A stretch of DNA of 64,000 bases from Acidobacteriota bacterium (GCA_016184105.1 JACPDI010000011.1:1-64000), one strand, 5' to 3'. Counted from the first letter of the stretch, positions 14,634 to 24,705 are shown. Notes: generated by a model not told the origin, from the sequence alone. Made by a program: numbers and translations.

Positions 14634-15974
14634 TCAGGCGGCGCCCTCGCCGGCGGCTTCCGGCCAGAGGCCGTCGAGCGGCGCGGCGGCCAGACGCTCG
14701 CCGTGCTGCGACAGGTCGAGGCCCATCGCCTCCTGCTCCGCCGACACGCGCAGCGGGATGATCGCGTCGGTCAGCCGGTAGAGGAGCATCGCCATGCCGA
14801 AGCTGTACGCCGTGACGACGACCAGCGCGCCGGCGTGGCGCACGAGGAGCGTCCACGAGCCGTTCACGAGGCCGCCGTCGGTGGCGAAGACGGCGGTCAT
14901 GATCATGCCGGCCATTCCGCCGAGCCCGTGACACGGAAAGACATCCAGCGTGTCGTCCAGCTCCGTGCGCATGCGCCAGTTGACAGCCGCGTTGCTGATC
15001 ACGCTGGACACGGCCCCGACGATGATGCTGCTGCCGACCGAGATGTAGCCGGCGGCGGGAGTCACGGCGACCAGACCGACGACCGCGCCGATGCAGGCGC
15101 CGAGCGCCGAGGGCTTGCGGCCGCGTGCGGCGTCGGCCAGCATCCACGTCAGCAGCGCAGCGGCGGACGCCGTGTTGGTGGTGGCGAAGGCGAGCACGGC
15201 CGTACCGGAGGCGGAGAGCGCCGATCCGGCGTTGAACCCGAACCACCCGAACCACAGCATGCCGGTTCCCAGCAGGACGAACGGGATGTTCGCCGGCTCG
15301 TGCGAGGCGCCCGGCACGCGATCGCCGCGCGCGCCGAGGAAGATCGCGCCGGCCAGCGCCGCGAGCCCGGCCGACATGTGCACGACCGTGCCCCCCGCGA
15401 AGTCCAGCACGCCCCACGCGCGCAGGAAGCCGTCGGGGTGCCAGGTCCAGTGCGCCAGCGGCGCGTACACGAGGACGCTGAACAGGCAGATGAACAGGAT
15501 GTAGCCCGAGAACCGGACGCGCTCGGCGAACGACCCGGTGATCAGCGCCGGCGTGATGATCGCGAACTTCATCTGGAAGAGCGCGAAGAGCAGCAGCGGG
15601 ACGGTCGGAGAGAGCGCCGCGTGCGGCTCGAGGCCGACGCCGCGGAACAGCGGAAAGGTGAACGGGTTGCCGATGATGCCGCCGAGACTGTCGCCGAAGG
15701 CGAGGCTGAAGCCGACCACGATCCACAGCAGCGTGATGACGCCCATCGCCATGAAGCTCTGGAGCATCGTCGAGATGACGTTCTTCCGCTGCACCATCCC
15801 GCCGTAGAAGAACGCGAGGCCGGGGGTCATCAGCAGCACCAGACCCGTCGCGGTGAGCATCCAGGCCACGTCGCCGGTGTTCACCGGCGGCGAGGAGGTC
15901 TGGCAGAAGGCTTCGGCGGGCGCAAGGAAGACGGCGGCGGCCGCGAGCAGCGGAACGGTCAGGGCTTTTCGCAT
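14634..15974 (-). CDS. amt: ammonium transporter (Amt/Rh family)
   Basis: 446 residues from ATG 15974. A cleavable signal (MRKALTVPLLAAAAVFLAPA) precedes about eleven transmembrane helices. Family landmarks are 'DVAWMLTATGLVLLMTPGLAFFYGGMVQRKN', 'YILFICLFSVLVYAPLAHWTW' with the first pore His region, 'DFAGGTVVHMSAGLAALAGAI', 'WFGWFGFNAGSAL' and 'LDVFPCHGLGGMAGMI' with the second conserved His. It moves NH4+/NH3 across the inner membrane. No glnK is adjacent. Instead a sigma54 activator gene lies upstream on the same strand, and the 320-bp gap carries a sigma54-like promoter and repeated sites, suggesting nitrogen-responsive control. Confidence 0.96.
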   Translation of the reverse strand: MRKALTVPLLAAAAVFLAPAEAFCQTSSPPVNTGDVAWMLTATGLVLLMTPGLAFFYGGMVQRKNVISTMLQSFMAMGVITLLWIVVGFSLAFGDSLGGIIGNPFTFPLFRGVGLEPHAALSPTVPLLLFALFQMKFAIITPALITGSFAERVRFSGYILFICLFSVLVYAPLAHWTWHPDGFLRAWGVLDFAGGTVVHMSAGLAALAGAIFLGARGDRVPGASHEPANIPFVLLGTGMLWFGWFGFNAGSALSASGTAVLAFATTNTASAAALLTWMLADAARGRKPSALGACIGAVVGLVAVTPAAGYISVGSSIIVGAVSSVISNAAVNWRMRTELDDTLDVFPCHGLGGMAGMIMTAVFATDGGLVNGSWTLLVRHAGALVVVTAYSFGMAMLLYRLTDAIIPLRVSAEQEAMGLDLSQHGERLAAAPLDGLWPEAAGEGAA

Positions 15975-16065
15975 CGTCACACTCCGGCAGGGGCCGATCG
16001 GCAGCGCGCGATCGGCGATGTCGCGGGAGGGCGGCGGCTCGGCCCGCCCGCTTGCCGGGCGGTTC

Positions 16066-16082
16066 TCCAAGACTCGTGCCGC
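16066..16082 (-). promoter_or_regulatory. candidate sigma54 promoter of amt
   Basis: On the minus strand CGGCACG-AGTC-TTGGA has the GG of the -24 element and exact 10-base spacing to the -12 element, where GG replaces the usual GC. It lies about 95 bp before the amt start and 80-190 bp downstream of repeated CAGACA sites, the normal geometry for an enhancer-driven promoter. The -12 mismatch lowers confidence. Confidence 0.4.
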
Positions 16083-16163
16083 CTCGGCCGCGGGCGCGGG
16101 GCGCCGTCGCGCGCGATTTCCGGCCTGAATTGCGCGTACCGGCCGCGCCGGCGGGGAGAGAGC

Positions 16164-16254
16164 CAGACAATAATGTCTGTTTTTGGGTTATGTCAGACAG
16201 CGATGTAGGAATCGGCCTGCAGCAGGAGAGTTCCGGACGACCGAACGCCAGACA
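16164..16254. promoter_or_regulatory. repeated CAGACA sites (candidate enhancer)
   Basis: CAGACA-ATAA-TGTCTG (16164-16179) is a perfect palindrome, and further CAGACA copies occur at 16194-16199 and 16249-16254. All lie between amt and the sigma54 activator gene. They are good candidates for the binding sites of that activator; binding is inferred from location. Confidence 0.5.
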
Positions 16255-16294
16255 AATACGTGCGGAAATCGGGATAAAACGACGTAAATGTCGG

Positions 16295-17824
16295 TCATGG
16301 GCGGAAGCGCCCCACGTCGATGTGGTGCTGCTTCACCTTGTACCGGATGATCCGCTCGGTGGACTGCAGCAGCTTCGCGGCGCGCGCGCGGTTGCCCTGG
16401 GTGGACTTGAGGGCGTCGAGCAGCAGGTCCTTCTCGAAGGCGCTCACGGCATCGGCGAGGGACAGCTGCGGCACGGTGCCGGTCGCCTCGGCGGTCTGCA
16501 GCGCCGGCGGCAGGTGATGGCCGTGGATGACGCTGCCCTCGCAGACGACCACCGCGCGCTCGATCGTGTTCTCGAGCTCCCGCACGTTCCCGGGCCAGTG
16601 ATAGCTCATGAGCATGTCGATCGCCGGCGTGGACAGCCGTTTGATGTGCTTGCCGTGCTCGGCGGCGTACTTCTGGACGAAGTGATCGGCCAGCAGCATC
16701 ACGTCGGGACGGCGCTCGCGCAGCGGCGGCACGAAGATGGTGAACACGTTCAGGCGGTAGTGCAGATCCTCGCGGAAGATGCCGCGCGCGATCGCCTCCT
16801 CCAGGTTCTTGTTGGTCGCCGCCACCAGCCGCACGTTGACCTTCACGGCCTCGACGCCGCCGACGCGCTCGAACTCCCGCTCCTGGATCACGCGCAGCAG
16901 CTTCACCTGGGTCGAGAGGTTGATGTCGCCGATCTCGTCGAGGAACAGCGTCCCCCCCTCCGCCAGCTCGAAGCGCCCCGCCTTGCGCCCCTGCGCCCCG
17001 GTGAACGCGCCCTTCTCGTAGCCGAACAGCTCTGACTCGATGAGCGTCTCCGGCAGCGCCGAGCAGCTCACCTTGACGAACGGCTTCTTCGCGCGCAGCG
17101 AGTTGAAGTGGATGGCGTGGGCGATGAGCTCCTTGCCGGTGCCCGACTCGCCGCGGATCAGCACGGTGGTGTTCGTCCGGGCGACCTGGGCGATCTGCTC
17201 GTAGACGGCGCGCATCGGCCCGCTGGTGCCGATGATCCGCGAGAAGTCGTACTTCTCCCGGAGCTCCTCGCGCAGGTGCGTGTTTTCCGCCAGCAGGCGC
17301 CCGCGCTCCTCGTCGAGCCGCCGCTCTCCGCGCAGCGCCTGTCCCAGGATGGCGGAGGCGACCTTGAAGAACCGGAGGGCGACGTCGTACGCGCGGTCGG
17401 GACGATGGGCGAGCTCCAGCTCGAGGACGCCCGCGGTCTCCCGCCCGACGGGAACCGGGACCGAGACCAGCGCGCGGGCGCGGCCCCGATCCGGCCGGCG
17501 CGTGGGCGCGAGCAGCGGCTCGCGCGCCGTGTCCGGGACGACCACCGGCCTGCCGCTCTCGAAGACGCGGAGCGTGATCGGCGAGGGGGGATCCAGCTTC
17601 GCGCGCCGCTCGCCGGCGGCGGCGATCGAGGCCGCGAGCCGCAGCGGGTCGCCGGGCTGCTCGGCCAGCCAGACGCGCGCCTGCAGGACGGCGTGCTGAC
17701 GCCGGAGCACCTCGAGGAGGCGCTGGCTGCCCGAGGCGACGGTCGCGCTGTGCGCGAATGCCTGGGTGACCTCGACGAGCGCCGTAAGCAGGCGATCGGC
17801 CGGCTGCGAATCGGACGGGGACAT
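16295..17824 (-). CDS. sigma54-dependent transcriptional activator (GAF-AAA-Fis)
   Basis: 509 residues from ATG 17824. An N-terminal GAF-like sensor (about 15-165, with 'ASAILGQALRGERRL' leading to a coiled linker) is followed by the AAA+ domain. That domain carries Walker A GESGTGKE, the sigma54-contact loop GAFTGA, Walker B '[11 protein letters not shown]' and the R-finger region 'FREDLHYRLNVF'. A C-terminal Fis-type helix-turn-helix follows (GNRARAAKLLQSTERIIRYK). This is the NifA-like rather than the NtrC-like plan because it lacks a receiver domain. It most likely drives the neighbouring amt gene. Confidence 0.93.
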   Translation of the reverse strand: MSPSDSQPADRLLTALVEVTQAFAHSATVASGSQRLLEVLRRQHAVLQARVWLAEQPGDPLRLAASIAAAGERRAKLDPPSPITLRVFESGRPVVVPDTAREPLLAPTRRPDRGRARALVSVPVPVGRETAGVLELELAHRPDRAYDVALRFFKVASAILGQALRGERRLDEERGRLLAENTHLREELREKYDFSRIIGTSGPMRAVYEQIAQVARTNTTVLIRGESGTGKELIAHAIHFNSLRAKKPFVKVSCSALPETLIESELFGYEKGAFTGAQGRKAGRFELAEGGTLFLDEIGDINLSTQVKLLRVIQEREFERVGGVEAVKVNVRLVAATNKNLEEAIARGIFREDLHYRLNVFTIFVPPLRERRPDVMLLADHFVQKYAAEHGKHIKRLSTPAIDMLMSYHWPGNVRELENTIERAVVVCEGSVIHGHHLPPALQTAEATGTVPQLSLADAVSAFEKDLLLDALKSTQGNRARAAKLLQSTERIIRYKVKQHHIDVGRFRP

Positions 17825-17882
17825 GGCGGATGCGCCACTATAGCAGGCGCGGCGGCCGCGCTGCGGCCGGGACGGCATCCTC

Positions 17883-18581
17883 TCAGCGGTCGCGCGCCGC
17901 GGTGACCACCTCCGACGGAATGATCCCCGGCACGAACTCCTGCTCCACGTGATGAAATCCCGCCTGGGCGACGCGGCCGGCCATCAGCACCGGCCGGCAG
18001 CCCCCCGCGACATACGGCACCCAGCGCGCCGGAAGCGCCGTGTACGCCGCCTCGTAGAGCCGCATGGTCTTGCTGCCGGCCCGCTTGCTGAAGTTCGCAA
18101 GCGCGAGACGGCCACCCGGCTTCAGCACGCGACGAAACTCCGACAGGACACGAGGCATCTCCCCGAGCGGAATCAGGTCGAGCATGTAGCTGTTGTAGAC
18201 CACGTCGAACGTCGCGTCGCCGAACGGCAGGGACCGCGCGTCCGCTTCGCGCAGGTCGAAATGCGCGTAGCCGGCGCCGAGCGCACGGCGCCGGGCCGCG
18301 CGAAGCATCTTCGGTGAAAGGTCGACGCCGTATACCACCTGCGGGCTGTCGACGCGCTTCAGAATCTCCAGAAACGTGACCCCGGGACCGACGGCGACCT
18401 CCAGGACGGCGTCCTGTCGCGTGAGGCCGGCCCGGGCGAGCGCGAGCATCCTCGCCTTTCGCTCGAGCGGCGCGGCGAGCGCGCCGTAAAAGTGGCTGTA
18501 GCAGTCGTACGCCCGGCGAAGCGCCGGCGTTGACACGCGCGCGTCGATCATCGAAACCTGTTCGCCATGTGGTCCTGTCAT
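17883..18581 (-). CDS. class I SAM methyltransferase (UbiE/ArsM-like group)
   Basis: 232 residues. 'VLEVAVGPGVTFLEIL' is motif I, 'VYGVDLSPKMLRAARRRA' motif II, and 'LPFGDATFDVVYNSYMLDLIP' plus 'VLSEFRRVLKPGGRLALANF' complete the UbiE-type pattern. Its start codon overlaps the stop of the upstream AbrB-family gene (ATGA at 18578-18581), so the two are translated together. The substrate is unknown. The pairing with an HgcC-like regulator hints at metal or metalloid-related chemistry but nothing in the sequence proves it. Confidence 0.9.
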   Translation of the reverse strand: MTGPHGEQVSMIDARVSTPALRRAYDCYSHFYGALAAPLERKARMLALARAGLTRQDAVLEVAVGPGVTFLEILKRVDSPQVVYGVDLSPKMLRAARRRALGAGYAHFDLREADARSLPFGDATFDVVYNSYMLDLIPLGEMPRVLSEFRRVLKPGGRLALANFSKRAGSKTMRLYEAAYTALPARWVPYVAGGCRPVLMAGRVAQAGFHHVEQEFVPGIIPSEVVTAARDR

Positions 18582-18895
18582 CTGCGTGGCTCCTTACCGA
18601 GGCGACCGAGCGCCGGCTCGAGCATGGCGCTGATCAAGTCCGTCAGGTGATCGGCCTTGATGAGGAACACGCCATGGATGTCGTCCCCCTGCTCCCAGCT
18701 GACGAGCGCCAGCTGGTCCCCCGCGCGGATCGCGGCACGCTCGCGCACGCTCTTGGGCAGCACCATCTGGCCGCGCTCGTCGACCGTGACCAGCCCCGCC
18801 ACGCGGCAGCAGCCCGCCGCGGCGCTTGGAGGCCGGCGTTCGCGCCGTTTCGGTCGCGTGTCGGTGGCCGCGGTGCGCGATCGCGTCATCAGCAT
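18578..18895 (-). CDS. AbrB-family regulator resembling HgcAB-associated protein HgcC
   Basis: About 105 residues. A Cys pair (GCCRVAGLV) precedes 'TVDERGQMVLPKSVRERAAIRAGDQLALVSWE', the SpoVT/AbrB swapped-hairpin DNA-binding domain, and 'GVFLIKADHLTDLISAML' follows. This combination, Cys motif plus DERGQMVLPK plus LIKAD, is the pattern I associate with HgcC, although no hgcA or hgcB lies nearby. Starts at 18895 (MLM) or 18889; the promoter places the 5' end at or next to 18895, predicting a leaderless mRNA. Probably autoregulated through the palindrome in its promoter. Confidence 0.72.
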   Translation of the reverse strand: MLMTRSRTAATDTRPKRRERRPPSAAAGCCRVAGLVTVDERGQMVLPKSVRERAAIRAGDQLALVSWEQGDDIHGVFLIKADHLTDLISAMLEPALGRLGKEPRR

Positions 18896-18928
18896 AATCA
18901 GATTATTCTGATTAATCTGATATGTCAA
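18893..18928 (-). promoter_or_regulatory. promoter and palindromic operator of the HgcC-like gene
   Basis: On the minus strand TTGACA (18928-18923), a 17-bp spacer and TAATCT (18905-18900) form the promoter. ATCAGATTA (18897-18905) and TAATCTGAT (18913-18921) are exact 9-bp inverted repeats around a 7-base centre, covering the -10 and spacer. Transcription would begin about 18893-18894, on the ATG itself. Confidence 0.72.
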
Positions 18929-19056
18929 CACTGCCGCCGGGCCGCGGCGCGCGGCACTACAATGGGTCCCGATTCCTCGTTGCACGTTGATGCGAAGACA
19001 TCAGGCGCTCGGTGCGGCCTCGTCAACGGCGCAGGGCTCGTGCGGCTGGGACATCG

Positions 19057-22000
19057 TCACACCCTGCTGGCGGCGCGGCCATCGCCGCCGGTGCGCTCCC
19101 CGACTTTCATGGGCCCGCGCGACGACCGCCGCTTGAACCACTCGAACACGGCCGCCGGACGGATGTCGTCCAGCAACGTGTAGACGACCGGCACAACCAG
19201 CAGCGACAGCACCGTCGACGTGATGAGGCCGCCGATGACCGCCCGAGCCATAGGCGCGCGCATCTCGGCGCCCGCCCCGATGGCAAAGGCCAGCGGCAGC
19301 ATCCCGAAGATCATCGCCAGCGTCGTCATCACAATCGGACGCAGGCGCGTGGTGCCAGCCCTCAGCAGCGCCTGATGCCGCGGCAGTCCCTCCGCCCGTG
19401 CCTGGTTGGCGAAGTCCACCAGCAGGATCGCGTTCTTCGTGACCAGGCCCATGAGCATGATGAGGCCGATCATGCTCATGATGTTGAGGGTGTCGCCCGT
19501 CAGGTACAGCGTGGCCGCAACCCCCACGAGCGAGAGCGGCAGCGACAGCATGATCGCCAGCGGATGCGTGAAAGAGGCGAACTGCGACGCGAGGATCAGG
19601 TAGATGAAGATGACGGCCAGCGCCAGCGCCTCGAACATGCTCCTGAACATGTTGGCGAGCTCTTCGCTGTCGCCGCCGGCGATGATGTCGTACCCGGGCG
19701 GCACGCCGATCCGCGCGGCGGCGGCCAGCACGTCGCCGGACACCTCCTGCAGCGGCCGGCCGTCGGTGTTCGCCGAGACGCGCACCTCCCGCACGAGGTC
19801 GCGCCGCCGGATCGACGAGGGCCCGCTTCCGGGCCGCACGCCCGCGAACTCCCGCAGCGGCTTCAGGATCTTGTCACCGCGATCGTCGTCTTTGTCGGTC
19901 GGCACCGACAGCAGCATCAGGTCCTGCGCGTACCGCCGTTGGTCCGGCCGCAGCCTGACTCTCACGTCGTGCGTGTCGCCCGCGCTGTCCTCGATCGTCG
20001 TCGCCACCTGTCCGACGACGGCGGCCTGCAGCGTGGCGGCGATGGTCGCCACCGGAATGCCGAGATCGCCCGCGCGCTGCCGGTCCACCTCGATTCGCAG
20101 CTCGGGCTTCGATGTTTCGAGGCTCGACTCGACGTCGGCGACACCCGGGATCTTCCGGACCTCCGCCGCGAAGGCCTTCGACAGGCGATCGAGGACCTCG
20201 ATGTCAGCCCCACGCACGCTGATCTGAATCGGCTTCTGCCCGAAGGCGTCCGCCTCGATGAAGGCATACGTCAACCCGGGAACCTGCGCGACCGCACGGC
20301 GGCCTTCCCGCAGCACTTCGCTGAACGTCTTCTCCGTGCCGTGCTTCAGCTTCACGTACGTCGATCCCTCGGTGACGGGCCGGAACGACACGCCGGCTTC
20401 GCCGATGGTCGTGTACGCGTATTCCACATCGGGCAGGGACCTGAGGCGTGCCGTCGCCCCCAGGGCGCGGTCGCCGGTTTCGCGCAGCGTCGTGCCGGGC
20501 GTGGCCTTGAAGTGCACCTGGTACTCGCCGCGGTTGAAGTCGGGCAGGAAGTCGCCGCCGAGCACGGCCAGAATCGGAAAGGCGCCGATGAATGCCGCGA
20601 CCGCCACGGCCACCACGATCCAGCGATGCCGCAGCGCCCGGTCGAGCGCGCGCTCGTACGTGACGTGGAGGCTGTCGAACAGGGCGTTGAACCGCTGCAG
20701 CAGGCGGCCAACCGGCCCCCTGCGCCGGCGCTCCTCCACATCCGGGTCGTACCACTGGGACGACAACATTGGGTCGAGCGTAAAGCTCACGAACAGCGAG
20801 ACCAGCACCGCCGCGGTCACCGTGATGCCGAACTCGTAGAAGAACTGCCCCACGATGCCGGACATGAACGCGACGGGCACGAACACGGCCACGATGGTGA
20901 AGGTCGTCGCCATGACGGCGAGGCCGATCTCCGAGGTGCCGTCGCGCGCCGCATTCAGGTGATCCTTCCCCCGCTGCATGTGCCGGACGATGTTCTCGCG
21001 CACCACGATCGCGTCGTCAATGAGTATCCCGATCGCGAGCGAGAGTCCCATCAGCGTCAGCACGTTCAGCGTAAAGCCGAAGAGACGCATGGCGATGAAC
21101 GCGGCCACGACGGAGATGGGCAGCGTGAGCCCCGTGATCACGGTCGATCGCCACGAGTTCAGGAACAGGAAGACGATGAACACCGTGAGCAGCCCGCCGA
21201 GGACGAGTGTCGTCTGGACGTCCTCGATCGAGTCGCGGATGAATGTCGAGTCATCCCGCACCATCTGGAGCGACACGCCGGCCGGCAGGTCGGGCGCGAG
21301 CCGCGCCACCGCCGCTCGAACGCCGTCGGCCACCGCCACGGTATTCGCCCCGGCCTGCTTCCGAACGTCCAAGGCGATCGCGGGCCGGTCGTCGACGAAC
21401 GCCAGGCTGCGGGCCTGCTCGATGCCGTCCACCACCTGGGCCACGTCGCGCACGAGCAGCGTCCGGCCGTCGGCGCGTTTGACGGGGATGGCGGCGATGT
21501 CGGCAGCCGATCGGCCCTGCGCCGCGACGCGAACAGTGGCTTCCGTCCGGCCGCGATCCGCCGCACCCGCGGTGGCGTCGACGTTCTCGCGGCCGAGCGC
21601 CTGAACGACCTCGTCGAGCGAGAGCGCGTACCCCTCCAGCCGATTGCGGTCGACGAGCACCTGAATCTCGCGCGTGGCCTGGCCGACCAGATTCACCGCC
21701 CCGACGCCGGGCACGTTCTCGAGCCGGCGCTTGATGACTTTGTCGGCGATGTCCGTGATGGCGCGCGCGGTCAGGGCCGGCGCGTCGATCGCCACCGACA
21801 CGATTGGCGTCGCGGCGGGATCGAGACGCTGGATGATCGGCTCGTCGATGTCGCGCGGCAGGTCGCCGCGGATGGCGGCGACCTTGCCGCGGATGTCCTG
21901 CGAGGCGCTCAACGTCGGGACCCCGATGTTGAACTGTACGACAATGTTGGAGAGCCCTTCCTGAGAGGTCGACTCGATGTGGCGCACGCCTTCGACCGTG

Positions 22001-22215
22001 TTGATGGCTTCCTCGACCTTCTTCGTGACGTCGCGCTCGACCGTTTCGGGAGCCGCTCCCGCATAACGGATGGTCACCGTGACGACCGGGAAATCGACGT
22101 CGGGAAACAAATCGACCTGGAGCGCCCGGTACGAGCTCAAGCCGAGCACCGCCAGCGCGGCCATCATCATGGTGGCGAAGACCGGCTGTTTGATGGAGAG
22201 ATCGCTGAGAATCAT
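19057..22215 (-). CDS. RND-superfamily efflux pump, inner-membrane transporter
   Basis: 1052 residues, AcrB/MexF-like length. It begins [21 protein letters not shown] (TM1), has two large periplasmic loops and the helix clusters TM2-6 ('[19 protein letters not shown]', '[20 protein letters not shown]' with the proton-relay acidic residues) and TM8-12 (ending '[15 protein letters not shown]'). It is the HAE1 hydrophobe/amphiphile type, exporting drugs or metabolites with proton exchange. It shares a 4-base overlap with the MFP gene and completes a TetR-OMF-MFP-RND operon. Confidence 0.95.
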   Translation of the reverse strand: MILSDLSIKQPVFATMMMAALAVLGLSSYRALQVDLFPDVDFPVVTVTIRYAGAAPETVERDVTKKVEEAINTVEGVRHIESTSQEGLSNIVVQFNIGVPTLSASQDIRGKVAAIRGDLPRDIDEPIIQRLDPAATPIVSVAIDAPALTARAITDIADKVIKRRLENVPGVGAVNLVGQATREIQVLVDRNRLEGYALSLDEVVQALGRENVDATAGAADRGRTEATVRVAAQGRSAADIAAIPVKRADGRTLLVRDVAQVVDGIEQARSLAFVDDRPAIALDVRKQAGANTVAVADGVRAAVARLAPDLPAGVSLQMVRDDSTFIRDSIEDVQTTLVLGGLLTVFIVFLFLNSWRSTVITGLTLPISVVAAFIAMRLFGFTLNVLTLMGLSLAIGILIDDAIVVRENIVRHMQRGKDHLNAARDGTSEIGLAVMATTFTIVAVFVPVAFMSGIVGQFFYEFGITVTAAVLVSLFVSFTLDPMLSSQWYDPDVEERRRRGPVGRLLQRFNALFDSLHVTYERALDRALRHRWIVVAVAVAAFIGAFPILAVLGGDFLPDFNRGEYQVHFKATPGTTLRETGDRALGATARLRSLPDVEYAYTTIGEAGVSFRPVTEGSTYVKLKHGTEKTFSEVLREGRRAVAQVPGLTYAFIEADAFGQKPIQISVRGADIEVLDRLSKAFAAEVRKIPGVADVESSLETSKPELRIEVDRQRAGDLGIPVATIAATLQAAVVGQVATTIEDSAGDTHDVRVRLRPDQRRYAQDLMLLSVPTDKDDDRGDKILKPLREFAGVRPGSGPSSIRRRDLVREVRVSANTDGRPLQEVSGDVLAAAARIGVPPGYDIIAGGDSEELANMFRSMFEALALAVIFIYLILASQFASFTHPLAIMLSLPLSLVGVAATLYLTGDTLNIMSMIGLIMLMGLVTKNAILLVDFANQARAEGLPRHQALLRAGTTRLRPIVMTTLAMIFGMLPLAFAIGAGAEMRAPMARAVIGGLITSTVLSLLVVPVVYTLLDDIRPAAVFEWFKRRSSRGPMKVGERTGGDGRAASRV

Positions 22216-23350
22216 GGCTCGGGAACCGGCTTCGCGCCCGCGTGCACATCGACCGGCGCGCCGGCGCCGAGCGACGCCGGCGGATCGACGACGACGACTC
22301 GCCCGGGCGAAGGCCGGTGGTCACCTGCACCAGGTCGGACTGTTCGACGCCGACCCTCACGTCGCGGCGCTCGACCCTGCCGCCCGTCACCACGAACGCC
22401 TGCGCTCGGGCGGGATCCGCGCCGTCGCGGACGAGCGCCGCTGGCGGCACGGTGAGGCTTCCCGGTACCTCGCGCACGCGAATGTCCGCGCGCGCGAAGA
22501 GACCGCCGACAAGCTCGGGTCGACCGGGCACGCGGACCACCACTTCGAAGGAACGGCTGCGGGAATCGACAAACGGCGCGACACGGTCGACCCGCCCGGT
22601 CGTGGTGAAACCGGGAAGGGCGTCGATCGTCACGGTCACGGCCTTGCCCACTCCGAGTTTCGACAAGTCGGCCGACGGCACCGCCGCTCGGAACTCGAAC
22701 ACCGCATCGTCTACGATGTCGACGATCGGCGTGCCAGCCGCGAGCATTGTCCCCACGTCGGCGGCGCGATGGGAGATACGGCCGGCCACCGGCGCCCTGA
22801 CCTGTGTTCGCGCAAGCTGCTGTTCGGCGATGCTCAGCTCTGCCCGCGCCTGCGCGAACGATGCCTCGGCGACCTGCACGGCAACCTGGGCCGCGAGCCC
22901 GTCCTTGTCCGTGATCCCGCCGGTCTTCAGCAACCCCGCGGCCCGTTCTTCCTCGGTCCTGGCGTGCGCACGATTCGCCTCCGCAACGTCGAGGGCCGCC
23001 TTCGCGCGATCGCGCGCGAGCTTGAGATCCGTGTCATCGAGCACCGCCAGAACCGCGCCCCTGGGTACCCGATCGCCTTCGCGAATGAGGACCCTGAGCA
23101 GGCGCGCCGGGACCTCGGCCACGACCGGCACGTGGGCGCGCGGATCCAGCGTCCCGGTCAGTGTCAGCGTCTCCGTGAGATCGCGCGTCTCGACGGCCGC
23201 GGTTCGCACGGCGATTCGTTCCTCGACGCTCGCCGGACGTTCGGTTTCGGTGCGGGCGCCGCACGCGGCCGCAGCCGTTGCGACGATCGTTCCCAGCACC
23301 ACGATGCACGGGCGAGAGGGGGTCTGCATGGCTGCCTTCTTCGGAGTCAT
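22212..23350 (-). CDS. RND periplasmic adaptor (MFP lipoprotein) with a frameshift near its end
   Basis: The frame from 23350 (an alternative start is 23329, MQTPSR) shows a lipoprotein-type signal ending AAAAC-G, a lipoyl/biotinyl-like hairpin ('VVAEVPARLLRVLIREGDRVPRGAVLAVLDD'), a coiled hairpin, and beta-barrel and membrane-proximal parts. After 'TTGLRPGE' (about 22298) the frame turns into Ser/Arg-rich nonsense. A -1 shift restores 'VVVVDPPASLGAGAPVDVHA' and a stop at 22212, in the normal 4-base overlap with the RND gene. Thus one base appears to be missing beside a GTC repeat. It may be a sequencing error or a real mutation that removes only the last 25 or so residues. Confidence 0.85.
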
Positions 23351-24705
23351 CGCTTCGCCGGGGCCGCGGGCCGCCCGTCGGTCAGGGGATCGCGGCCCAT
23401 GACGAAGCTGAGCGAGGCGCGCGAGTTCGCGCGCGTCAACAGGGCCTGGTTGCGGATGTCCTCCGCGAGGACGAGCGCCTGTTGTGCGTCCAGCACGTCG
23501 AGCGGGGTCGCGGTGCCCAGCCGGTAGTTCGCCTCGGTCATGTCGACCGCCCGGCGCGCCTGCGCCACGTTGAGATCGGCGGCTGCCAGCGTGCGTTCGG
23601 CCAGCAACAGCGAGTCCCAGAGCGCCTGCACGTCAAGCCTCACCTGGTTTTCCAGCGCGGCGATCCGCTGGGCCACGACGTTGCGCTCCGCGAGTCCCTG
23701 GGCTATGCGGCCTGCGGTTCTGTGGCCGTCGAACACCGGAATGGTGGCGGTCACGGCCGCCGACCACCGTGCGAAGTCGAGGTCGGCGAGGTCGCGCGGA
23801 TTCCGCGCGGAAAATCCATACCCTGCGGTGAGATCGACGCGCGGCTTCATCTCCGCGCGGCTGACGTCGATCAGCCTGTCGCGCACTTGAAGCTCGAGCC
23901 GAAGGGACTGGAGTTCCGGACGTGACGCCAGCGCTTCCTCGACTGCCGCCTCGAAGGTGCTCGCGACCGGCTCGACGCTGAATGAATCGGTGGGCTCGAC
24001 GGCGGAGTCGATCGGCCGCAGCATGATGGTGTTCAGGCGCGCGCGAGCCGCCGCCACCTGCGTCTCGGCGCGAAACAGCGCCGCGCGCTCGTTCTCGAGG
24101 TCGACTTCGACACGAAGGACGTCGAGCTCGGTGGCGACGCCGGCGCTGCGGCGGCTTCTGGCCACGTTGACGTGGGCCTCTTTCTGCTCGATCGCGCTTC
24201 TTGCGACGCGCAGCTGCTCCAGGGCGAACAGCAGATCGTTGTAGCCGTGAATGGCCTGCAGGGCGATGGTCTGGCGCGCGAAACGCACCTGTTCGTCGCC
24301 GGCCTCGCGGGCGAGCTTCGCCGCGCCGACGGCGTGGCCCAACTTGAAGCTGAACAGCGTTTGCTGAACGGCCGCGTACGCGTCGAACATGTTGCCCGGG
24401 ATCGGCCGCAGCGCGGCCCGGAATTCGGCCGGAAAGCTGTCGAAGTTCGGCGTGTTCAGCAATCCCGGGTCCCTGGAGCGAAGCGCGCGCATGGACCAGG
24501 AGAGATCGGGCAACGCATCGGCGCGCGCCTCGGTGATCCGGCCTTCAAGTACGGCAACCTGCTCGAGCGCAAGTTTGACCTGGGGATGCGCCGTGATCGC
24601 CTGGGCAACGGCTTCCGCGCGCGAAAGCGGCTGGGCGGACGCTGTGATGGTGGTGCCCACTAACACCGCGATGGCAAGAGCCGGGCTGACTGCTCGTACG
24701 GTCAT
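23347..24705 (-). CDS. TolC-family outer-membrane efflux protein
   Basis: 452 residues with a signal peptide (LAIAVLVGTTITASAQ). The two long OEP coiled-coil repeats are visible ('AEAVAQAITAHPQVKLALEQVAVLEGRITEARADALPDL' and 'RLDVQALWDSLLLAERTLAAADLNVAQARRAVDMTEANYRLG'), and the protein ends near 'LLTRANSRASLSFVMGRD'. It forms the outer-membrane channel for the adjacent MFP/RND pair. Overlaps by 4 bases both the upstream TetR gene and the downstream MFP gene. Confidence 0.93.
   Translation of the reverse strand: MTVRAVSPALAIAVLVGTTITASAQPLSRAEAVAQAITAHPQVKLALEQVAVLEGRITEARADALPDLSWSMRALRSRDPGLLNTPNFDSFPAEFRAALRPIPGNMFDAYAAVQQTLFSFKLGHAVGAAKLAREAGDEQVRFARQTIALQAIHGYNDLLFALEQLRVARSAIEQKEAHVNVARSRRSAGVATELDVLRVEVDLENERAALFRAETQVAAARARLNTIMLRPIDSAVEPTDSFSVEPVASTFEAAVEEALASRPELQSLRLELQVRDRLIDVSRAEMKPRVDLTAGYGFSARNPRDLADLDFARWSAAVTATIPVFDGHRTAGRIAQGLAERNVVAQRIAALENQVRLDVQALWDSLLLAERTLAAADLNVAQARRAVDMTEANYRLGTATPLDVLDAQQALVLAEDIRNQALLTRANSRASLSFVMGRDPLTDGRPAAPAKR

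Noticed and set aside
19012-22455. 1147-codon open frame on the plus strand
   Set aside because: It is the antisense shadow of the RND pump gene (19057-22215). Its product is Arg/His/Gly/Gln-rich low-complexity sequence typical of GC-rich antisense frames and has no family features.
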